NCBI GenBank assembly: GCA_032622095.1
Contig: CP136065.1
Span: 35,810,732-35,874,731 of the forward strand
DNA from: Siphonodentalium dalli
Lineage: Eukaryota > Mollusca > Scaphopoda > Gadilida > Siphonodentaliidae
DNA length: 64,000 nt
Direction: 5' to 3'
Shown here: piece after piece, positions 56,604-64,000 of the stretch
Layout: every line of letters starts with the position of its first letter
Position numbering within the stretch: position 1 is the first letter of the stretch
Notes under the pieces: model-generated
Database searches by the model: none
What the model saw: only the letters and a program-made list of their open reading frames with translations
What the model was told of the DNA's origin: nothing
Translations under genes and position numbers: made by a program

Positions 56604-58097
56604 TTACAGCTGACCCATATATGATTTAATAGAGTAGTTAGCATAATTTGAAACTATGAACATCCTGGTAGGGTTGACACATATTCCGACGGGTGTGATC
56701 ACTGATATTACGGAGCGACTACGTTTTCCGTCACGACTAAGTTCAGTCACTTGGTTACTGTCTTTGTTGCAAACGTAAATGTTGTCACCAAACACACACA
56801 CACCCTCCGGAAATACCCCACCGCATGGTATCGTTCTGAGATGTGTCGCGAGATCCGCGGACAACGCTACCACCTGATTTGATGAACAATCCGTCACAAA
56901 CACGGCATCGGCATTCGGAGATACAGCCACGCCCCATGGACGTTTGAAGGCGTGTGACGCCTCAGTAATGACGCCACCTCTCGTTGTTAGAGAACGCACG
57001 CAACAATCCGTGTAACATGCAACGACCAATCTGCCGCCAACAGATGCGATACCTTTACACCGACCGGATGCAGGAAGCGATGTTTGTCGACTGAGATCTG
57101 AAGTTTTATACACCGATATCTGATCTTGATTCGAATGCGTTATGTAGATATGGTTATTCAGAAGACAAATACCCATCGGTCGGTCATTGATGGCGAGGGC
57201 GACACACTTGGTGGTTTTACCGTTTTTAGCTACCATACTGAGTGTGTTCGGATTGTGGGATGCAACAAACATGTCCGACTCCAGACTCTTGTTGAGGAAC
57301 GTCATGACCGAGCAAGTTCCTCCGCAGGAAAAGTCGAATTCCTTTACTAACTGGCTGATCGTGATAGGCTTCTGACAAATATTTATATTAGAAGAATCCT
57401 TTAAAATATTCTGTACGGAATCCAAAACTCCTTTATTGATGACGGTCTCGTAATCTATCGGTAATAAGTTTTCATAATCGCTGATCAGACTTTCTGACTT
57501 GGCTATCGCCTGGTTGAGCTTGATTGAACGCTTGTTTAGAATTTTAGCTCTTTTTGCAGTTGATACTTTAGAAGTAGCTTCTGAATGGACAGGAACTTCA
57601 TCTACATTTATAGCCGACCCTTCGCTGGAACACGATTCCACCTCTTGTCCTGGTCCTGGTGCCGATAGTAGTTGTTCTTGCTTCAGTTCGGACAAAACAT
57701 TTACTATCATATCCACGCTCCTTGCTGCCCATTTATGCTTTGACATTGTCTCTCCCACACGATTAAGCGCATTCTGCTCACAATCATCAACGATCCTACG
57801 AATTTCAAGAAATAAGTTCTTCACATTAGCTATCATATCATCTTCTCTTCCGTCCTGTTTGGTCAGCCAACCGGGAACAGATTCCAGCATCTCTTTCGCT
57901 TTTGAAATTAACTTATCAAGACCCGATTCGTGTTTTTGGACATCCGCTTCCAGTTTTGCTGTCGCCTTCGTCAAGTCTTCGAGTTTACATTCGGGATACG
58001 CGACTCCATGGCACGATGCACAGCATGGTATGAGGTGGATGCCACAGAACGAGTCAAATGGTCGAGAGTCGAGCTTACAAAATGCATCAGCCGACAT
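56604..58097 (-). CDS. TRIM-like protein: decayed B-box, coiled coil, NHL-type beta-propeller
   Basis: The 497-residue product resembles the large bivalve family of B-box/coiled-coil/NHL proteins, related to TRIM2/3/56/71-type E3 ligases and thought to act as cytosolic interaction or innate-immune factors. The ATG at 58097 begins MSADAFCKLDS and has G at -3. Residues 7-37 look like a second B-box: C18, H21, C26, C29 and C37 fit the zinc ligands, but the first C-x2-H pair is shifted (C7, no His) and the later His position is Tyr34, so zinc binding is doubtful. Residues about 39-146 are rich in heptad-like L/E/K and should form coiled coils. A charged, Ser-rich linker follows (147-200). Residues about 275-497 contain five propeller-type repeats headed PMGI (307), CKGI (347), PWGV (387), PEGV (430) and PVGI (469), each followed by a V/I-Y/V strand and a polar turn such as SNQV. 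There is no RING and no first B-box; upstream coding exons cannot be excluded because the frame stays open to the acceptor. Family call firm, function inferred. Confidence 0.85.
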   Translation of the reverse strand: MSADAFCKLDSRPFDSFCGIHLIPCCASCHGVAYPECKLEDLTKATAKLEADVQKHESGLDKLISKAKEMLESVPGWLTKQDGREDDMIANVKNLFLEIRRIVDDCEQNALNRVGETMSKHKWAARSVDMIVNVLSELKQEQLLSAPGPGQEVESCSSEGSAINVDEVPVHSEATSKVSTAKRAKILNKRSIKLNQAIAKSESLISDYENLLPIDYETVINKGVLDSVQNILKDSSNINICQKPITISQLVKEFDFSCGGTCSVMTFLNKSLESDMFVASHNPNTLSMVAKNGKTTKCVALAINDRPMGICLLNNHIYITHSNQDQISVYKTSDLSRQTSLPASGRCKGIASVGGRLVVACYTDCCVRSLTTRGGVITEASHAFKRPWGVAVSPNADAVFVTDCSSNQVVALSADLATHLRTIPCGGVFPEGVCVFGDNIYVCNKDSNQVTELSRDGKRSRSVISVITPVGICVNPTRMFIVSNYANYSIKSYMGQL

Positions 58098-58104
58098 GAC
58101 TTTT

Positions 58105-58126
58105 CTGAAAAATAAAAGCAAAATAA
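58105..58126 (-). other. Splice acceptor before the TRIM-like exon
   Basis: On the minus strand the polypyrimidine run TTTTGCTTTTATTTTTCAG ends at 58105, so the exon starts at 58104 with AAAAGTC and then the ATG. Such a tract directly before the initiator is consistent with a 5' UTR intron. It also shows that reading the frame further upstream, into a TTG, would translate intron sequence. No donor or upstream exon could be placed with confidence. Confidence 0.65.
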
Positions 58127-61120
58127 ATTAACCATTGTTGAAATGGGAAGATTCGCCATTGAAATAGCACGTTATCGCAACACACTAACCATTTCTTTAA
58201 TAACCACTCGTCTACGAGTAGTTCATTTAGGAAATGTTCAGCTAAAAAGTTCCACAAAGGCTGTTTGTTGAATATATTACCAGAACATATTTCACCAATG
58301 GATATGAATCCTTCTACTCTTAATTGTATTTTATTTTTAATTTGTCTCTCGTCTGATTATATTTTCTGAACATCACTCGATATGAATAATATGCCATCTC
58401 AGGTAGCAATACACGATTGCCAGCAAGTTTGCCAACCTGGGAGGGGTTACTGTACTTCAAATCAATGCTGAGCCACACAAAACGCTCAATTTTACCCATT
58501 TTGTTTTACTCAAATTGGCCATTTTCAACCCAAAAACAGACCATGATAGAGCGAATGTCAATAAATAAGCTTCTTCCACATGATAGAGCTATGTTAGAGC
58601 TGAGAAATAATTGAAATAGAAAACAAGTTATCGTATCAATTTGAAAAAGATGTCTTGCGAGCCCAGATGACAGAATTCAGGGGAGACAATTCGGGCTATT
58701 TTCCTGTAACCAATAACAAAGAGTTGGCCTTCACTGAATACGAAAACCCTGTTGAATATCCAAATTTGTCACTTTTTTGAGAACTTTCCCAGTTTTGTAA
58801 AATAAATAAACCTTCAAACCAGTAATCACACAGTTAACACAGGCTACACTGGCTGTTATGCCCCAAGATACTTATGTTTCTATTTTTCAGACCCCCTACA
58901 ACCCGTGAAATTGTGTACTGCTACCTCAATGTATCTTCCTATTAACACATGGGGAAATAAATTTAGAAATGAAAGGGTTAATCTGAAGTAAATCGGGAGG
59001 CATAATTACTTCTCTCGAAGTACTTTTAATAGTTTCTAATTTGTGGTTTCCGAGAGGGGAACAAGTTGTGTTTCGTCGATTAAAATTTCGAAGATTAGAA
59101 TCTGACAAATGACTATTCGAGGCCTTGGCAGCGCTTAAATTTGCATATTATAAGGAGCGCCGTGATATTCGGCATCGCTCGATGAGAACTGTCTTTGAAT
59201 TGCAGAATAGAGAGTAACGGAACACATTGAAAAGTGACTCGAAATTACCTTGAATGGTCTCAACTGAAAGTGTTATATTCCGATAGCAAATATTACTGAA
59301 TACAAAGTGGTCTATTTCATAGAGGCATGGTGGATAGTCCAGTCATAAAATCAGTTTCATTATAATTACCATGTTGTTTGCATCGTTCATTGAGCACATG
59401 ATTGTATTTTGCACCCATCTATGGCTCAAATTCATTCATTTGTTGCATATATTTTGTTCAGTATAAAAGGAGATGGTCCCATAAATAAACAATCCACATT
59501 TAACCATCTCCATGGATAAAAACACAATACATACAGTTAACGTTAAAGTCATGACTTGTGTAAACTTACTTACATTCAGGAACAGGTAATCTAGGAAATT
59601 AATAAGTTCAATTTGTACACCTAGACCTATTGGACGGAAAACATGAAATGAGACGTTGAACTCTCAGATGTTTACAATTGACATCCAAATTCTGGATGTT
59701 TGGCACAGTTTGGTGCATAATATCAAAATAGGATTTTGATTAATGATATCTCTTCTGGATTATCAATTCCAAAAGAAAAGTAAATCTACACCAGTCATGA
59801 CATTCGGTGAAATTAATGCTTATTTTGTTGAATTTTGTTTATTTTGTCGCAATTTGTGTTGGTTGAATTGCAACGTAGGAGGCGACGCACATCAGGAGCG
59901 ACTAACACTGGTTAGTTTAACATTGTTTATACTAAATGGATGCTCCGACTGAGTTATTATATACATTATAATGATATATTATTCATCTGGATGGGATTTC
60001 GTGAGAATAAGCAGACGGCAGATAGTAAACGTGCGGAAGAAGTCCTACTTATTAGAGGGAAATGGCAAATATGGTTTTTTGTTTGTTTTGAGGCCCCCTA
60101 TCCCATTTAAAGTCTCAAACACACCACAAACTGAAAGGATATTAAACGAGTGCGCGAATGAAGGTAGTGGAAATCCTAGGGCAATTTTCAAAACGGCGAC
60201 AAGAAAATACGAAGTTGAATTGTCTTTTTTTTATGCCCCAAATTTTAAGTCTTGAACATACTCACAGTGGATCAACGGACACGAAACAAAACCGGAAGTC
60301 GTAGATTTCGAGGTGGAGAAATATCAGTCGACAAATATGATGGGCGTTTCATTTGACTTTTGCGTGGCCACAATGGTTCTGGGTGTTCAAAAATGTTGTA
60401 TATGTCTCCTGGGACAACATAACATCCAGGCGGTGTCTTATATATATAACTGAACTGTAACCTGTAACTGAAATCCAACCAAGAAGTACATGTTTGGTAA
60501 ACATATAACTTTTGATGTATGTCATATTGTTAACTCTGACTTGTCATCACTCTCGGAAGGCCGACATAAAAAAAATATTAGATTTACATCCAATTTCTTT
60601 CTTCAGAAAAATGCTGCGGCGTACCGATTTTTAACCTTTATATTTGATTTCACACTCGCAACGAGTTGTGGGGTTATACAAGAGGCAGCTTGTTCGTCCT
60701 TCCGTGGATGCAATTTTCCGAGTTTTTATTCCTATATTTTGCGGTCATTTGTTTTGTTTTTGCTTGGCATATATATTTAGAACTATGGGAACATGTGAAC
60801 CTATGATTATGAAATATGTCAGACTTTTTTTGGAGTTATAATACAACTGACATTTTTCTACTTAGAAAATTAATGTTTTCAATATTCAGCAATGGTTAAA
60901 ACAATAACGAGGAGGGGACTAAAACATACTGTCGGAGGGGTGTACAGTCTTACTAGTCCACTAAGCGATATTATTTTATAATTCCAGGTGCTACATACGA
61001 GAGGATAGCATGCCTGTCTTCATATGTGACCACTGTGAGGCAAAGGCTGGCGGCTTCGCTGAGGCAATCGACCATGGGATTTTATGGATGGATATATATA
61101 TATATATACCTAACAACACT
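58127..61120. other. Intergenic or intron sequence, no gene recognised
   Basis: About 3 kb of AT-rich sequence. The largest frames are 94-96 codons (59971-60255 and 60490-60780, plus strand); neither contains a domain or composition I recognise, and both have T-rich runs typical of chance frames. If the TRIM-like gene has a 5' UTR exon, part of this may be its intron and promoter, but I cannot place them. A short (TA)n tract is at 61092-61108. Confidence 0.5.
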
Positions 61121-61122
61121 AA

Positions 61123-61403
61123 CGACCTTAGGGAGACTGTTGAAATAATCCGACCTTAGGGAGACATCTCGATATATCATTTTCTATGCATTTTCATAGC
61201 TTCTGTGTGTGGTGAGAGCATTTGGTATTAATCGAAAAACCATCAATTATGTCATTTGTGATGACTATTATAATATTTAAAAATATATACCAAGTGTCCC
61301 CCTAATACCGTCTCCCTAATGTTTGGTCATTTTACATACAACATGAACCATATTAGGGGGACATATACAATAAATACCACTACATGCGGTATTAGGGGGA
61401 CAC
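61123..61403. repeat. Cluster of inverted TTAGGG(A/G)GAC repeats
   Basis: CGACCTTAGGGAGAC occurs at 61123 and 61151. GTGTCCCCCTAATACCG at 61294-61310 is the exact reverse complement of CGGTATTAGGGGGACAC at 61387-61403, a perfect 17-bp inverted repeat with a 76-bp spacer. GTCTCCCTAA (61310) and TATTAGGGGGACATA (61351) are further copies in the two orientations. This may be a decayed MITE or the overlapping ends of nested elements. The embedded TTAGGG is not a telomere array. Confidence 0.7.
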
Positions 61404-61779
61404 ATATTAAAAATCAAAGTTATGGAGATACATAATATGTACTTTATATTTTGAAGCCATATTCTTGCAATAGTCTTACGAAATGACTAGATATAATTTA
61501 AGATGCTAGCATACGCGAGAAATTTAACCCTCAATACTCGAATGCGGGACCTGGTTTAATCTTTGTAAAACGCTATATCAGTACATGGCATTGGTTATAA
61601 TAATAAAAGGCACGGGCGGCGTTCGTTGCAGAAATATCATATGTGTTAAAATCCCAACCAACAGAAGGAATATTAAAAAATATATAGTTTTGATCATATG
61701 CAAACATAATCAGCACGTAAATAGTATATTGTCCTCAATGAGCACTATGGTGGCGTAAAAAGCAGTCTGCTCATGTTAC
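61404..61779. other. Intergenic, nothing recognised
   Basis: AT-rich, no reading frame, repeat or RNA gene that I can support. Confidence 0.5.
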
Positions 61780-62142
61780 AGAAGTTTTGCTTTTGTTTAC
61801 ACAACACAACGCAAGTATAGTAGTTGACCACACGAAAATTATATAAACGCTCTTTATTATTTCCATATAAGGAACAAATAACGCTCTTTATGTTTACCAT
61901 ATCCGGATCTAAACAAAAGCAAGGAAACGTAACGGTTTTTCCTTTTCTTTACATAATATGCGCAAAAGACAACGCAATCATATTGGTTAATCACACAAAC
62001 ATTATATAAACGCTCTTCATTATTTCCATATAAGAAAAATAGTAACAAAGAACGCTCTTTATGCTTACCATATCCGGATCTATACAAAAGTCAGGAAACG
62101 TAACGGTTTTTTCCTTTTGTTTGAACAACAAAGTGAAAACAA
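61780..62142. repeat. 163-bp tandem repeat, just over two copies
   Basis: ATTATATAAACGCTCTT occurs at 61838 and 62001. Each copy goes on with ATTATTTCCATATAAG, ACGCTCTTTATG, ACCATATCCGGATCTA, CAAAAG and GGAAACGTAACGGTTTTT. A third, partial copy of the end of the unit (TTTTGCTTTTGTTTAC, ACAACGCAA) precedes at about 61785. The ORFs in this interval are by-products of the repeat. Confidence 0.85.
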
Positions 62143-62155
62143 TTGACAATAACAT

Positions 62156-64000
62156 ACTTGCCGTCAAATCGGTCGAAATCCTTACCGTTCTCGAAAATGG
62201 TCCATATCCCATTTTCACCCCCTCGGGTGGCACCCCCCGGGGGTGATAAGTGGGGGGGTCGGGTGTTTCTAGGTGGTATTTGGGGCGGGCCAACCACCCA
62301 TGCCATCAAATCGGTCGAAATCCTTACCGTTCTCGAAAATGGTCCATGCCCCATTTTCACCCCCTTGGGGTGGCACCCCCCGGGGTGATGGGTGGGGGGG
62401 GGGGGGGGTCGGGGTGTTTCTAGGTGGTATTTGGGGCGGGCCACACACCCATGCCGTCAAATCGGTCGAAATCCTTAGCGTTCTCGAAAATGGTCCATAC
62501 CCCATTTTCACCCCCTCGGGGTGGCACCCACCGGGGGTGATGGTCGGGGTCGGGATGTTTCTAGGTAGTATTTGGGGCGGGCCACCCACTCATGCCGTCA
62601 AATCGGTCGAAATCCTTATTGTTCTCGAAAATGGTCCATACCCCATTTTCACCCCATCGGGGTGGCACCCCCGGGGGTGATGGGTGGGGGTCGGGGTGTT
62701 TCTAGGTAGTATTTGGGGCGGGCCATCCACCCATGCCCTCAAATCGGTCAAAATCCTTACCGTTCTCGAAAATGGTCCATACCCCATTTTCACCCCCTCG
62801 GGTGGCACCCCCCGGGGTGATGGGTAGGGGTCGGTGTGTTTCTAGGTGGTATTTGGGGCGGGCCACCCACCCATGCCGTCAAATCGGTCGAAATCCTTAC
62901 CGTTCTCGAAAATGGTCCATACCCCATTTTCACCCCCTCGGGTGGCACCCCCCCCCGGGATTGATGGGTGGGGGGGGGGTCGGGGTGTTTGTATGTAGTA
63001 TTTGGGGCGGGCCACCCACCCATGCCGTCAAATCGGTCGAAATCTTTACCGTTCTCGAAAATGGTCCATACCCCATTTCACCCCCTCGGGGTGGCACCTC
63101 CCGGGGGTGATGGGTGGGGTGTCGGGGTGTTGCTATGTAGTATTTGGGGCGGGCAACCCACCCATGCCGTCAAATCGGTCGAAATCCTTACCGTTCTCGA
63201 AAATGGTCCATACCCCATTTTCACCCCCTCGGGTGGCACCCCCCGGGGTTGATGGGTGGGGGTCGGGGTGTTTCTATGTAGTATTTGGGGCGGGCCACCC
63301 ACCCATGCCGCCAAATCGGTCGAAATCTTTACCGTTCTCGAAAATGGTCCATACCCCATTTCACCCCCTCGGGGTGGCACCTCCCGGGGGTGATGGGTCG
63401 GGTGTCGGGGTGTTGCTATGTAGTATTTGGGGCGGGCAACCCACCCATGCCGTCAAATCGGTCGAAATCCTTACCGTTCTCGAAAATGGTCCATACCCCA
63501 TTTCCACCCCCTCGGGGTGGCACCCCCCGGGGGTGATGGGTGGGGGGTTGAGGTGTTTCTAGGTAATATTTGGGGCGGGCCACCCACCCATGCCGTCAAA
63601 TCGGTCGAAATCCTTACCGTTCTCGAAAATGGTCCATACCCCATTTTCACCCTTCGGGGTGGCACCCCCGGGGGTGATGGGTGGGGGGTTGGGGTGTTTC
63701 TAGGTATTATTTGGAGCGGGTCACCCGGGGTGATGGGTAGGGGTGGGGGTGTTTCTATGTGGTATTTGGGGCGGGCCACCCACCCATGCCGTCAAATCAG
63801 TCGAAATCCTTACCGTTCTCGAAAATGGTCCATACCCCATTTTCACCCCCTCGGGGTGGCACCCCCCCCCCCACCGGGGGTGATGGGTGGGGGGTCGGGG
63901 TGTTTCTATGTAGTATTTTTGGCGGGCCACCCACCCATGCCGTAAAATCGGTCGAAATCATTACAGTTCTCGAAAATGGTCCATACCCCATTTTCACCCC
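62156..64000. repeat. GC-rich ~141-bp satellite, 13 copies, continuing past the window end
   Basis: The core CCGTCAAATCGGTCGAAATC starts near 62161, 62303, 62454, 62595, 62736, 62876, 63025, 63167, 63308, 63450, 63593, 63789 and 63940. Spacing is 140-143 bp, except 149-151 bp where C or G runs have expanded (for example 15 Gs at 62394-62408) and 196 bp at 63593-63789, where a partial unit is inserted. Each unit has a constant half (TTCTCGAAAATGGTCCATAC) and a C/G half in which CACCCCCTCGGGGTG and CACCCCCCGGGGGTG are palindromic. Since 141 is 47 codons, both strands have repetitive open frames, such as GYGPFSRTVRISTDLTAWV on the minus strand; frames are broken by homopolymer indels. Confidence 0.95.

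Noticed and set aside
58098-58121. Start of the TRIM-like protein at an upstream TTG (adding MLLFFRKV)
   Set aside because: That stretch is the polypyrimidine tract and acceptor of an intron; the ATG at 58097 has a purine at -3 and lies in the exon.
57499-58131. A 210-codon plus-strand frame antisense to the TRIM-like gene
   Set aside because: It lies entirely opposite the coiled-coil part of a well-supported gene and shows no domain; it is a shadow frame.
59971-60780. Two plus-strand frames of 94 and 96 codons
   Set aside because: No recognisable domain, no splice or start support, and T-rich runs that keep frames open by chance.
61123-61403. Interstitial telomere sequence because of TTAGGG
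   Set aside because: TTAGGG occurs only singly inside a longer motif and in both orientations, never as a tandem array.
62156-64000. Proline-rich proteins from the 141-bp array on either strand
   Set aside because: The frames come from a unit length divisible by 3 and are repeatedly broken by C/G-run indels; there is no single conserved frame across the 13 units.

Overview
The window looks like a piece of a repeat-rich animal genome, most likely a bivalve or other mollusc. The reasons are an intron-style acceptor next to a TRIM-like coiled-coil/NHL-propeller gene of the type that is greatly expanded in bivalves, dispersed AT-rich repeats with wording such as GAGTTATGGCCCTTTTTG (from memory a common bivalve repeat motif), and several unrelated tandem arrays. 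No bacterial, organellar, rRNA or tRNA gene is visible. The assignment is inference; no database search was possible.

Layout. Positions 1-51009 (about 80% of the window) are one uninterrupted satellite with an 18-bp unit, consensus CCACCTAATGTCAAACTA or CCACCTCATGTCAAACTA, about 2,830 units. It is hierarchically organised: 18-bp units differ at a few diagnostic positions; these variants form blocks of 2.2-3.1 kb that carry fixed 19-bp and 17-bp phase-slip units; and the blocks recur in the order A-B-B-B' with a super-period of about 12.3-12.6 kb, seen about three times between 9.9 kb and 46 kb. The last 4.5 kb of the array (46.4-51.0 kb) is visibly more degenerate, as expected of an array edge. 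Because 18 is a multiple of 3 and two forward frames of the unit contain no stop, the array is full of long open frames (up to 1,176 codons); I do not regard these as genes.

At 51092-51548 follows a CpG-dense 28-bp minisatellite. From 51.55 to 56.5 kb there is non-coding sequence with dispersed elements: two inverted 174-bp units (52.03-52.39 kb), a 280-bp palindromic fold-back element (52.47-52.76 kb), a 101-bp tandem duplication (53.2-53.4 kb), and a compound element (53.75-54.91 kb) with two 150-bp units, five 174-bp units and a terminal hairpin, resembling Pearl or Helentron-type non-autonomous elements of bivalves.

The only convincing gene is on the minus strand at 56604-58097: a 497-residue protein with a decayed B-box, a coiled coil and a C-terminal NHL-like beta-propeller. 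A splice acceptor lies 7 nt before its ATG. A broken copy of its last ~50 codons lies just downstream at 56.38-56.51 kb. From 58.1 to 61.1 kb I see no gene. A cluster of inverted TTAGGG(R)GAC-type repeats lies at 61.12-61.40 kb, a 163-bp tandem repeat at 61.78-62.14 kb, and a GC-rich ~141-bp satellite with palindromic C/G cores from 62156 to the window end, where it continues.

The genes do not form a pathway; the window is chiefly informative about satellite evolution and transposable-element debris around one immune/ubiquitin-type family member.
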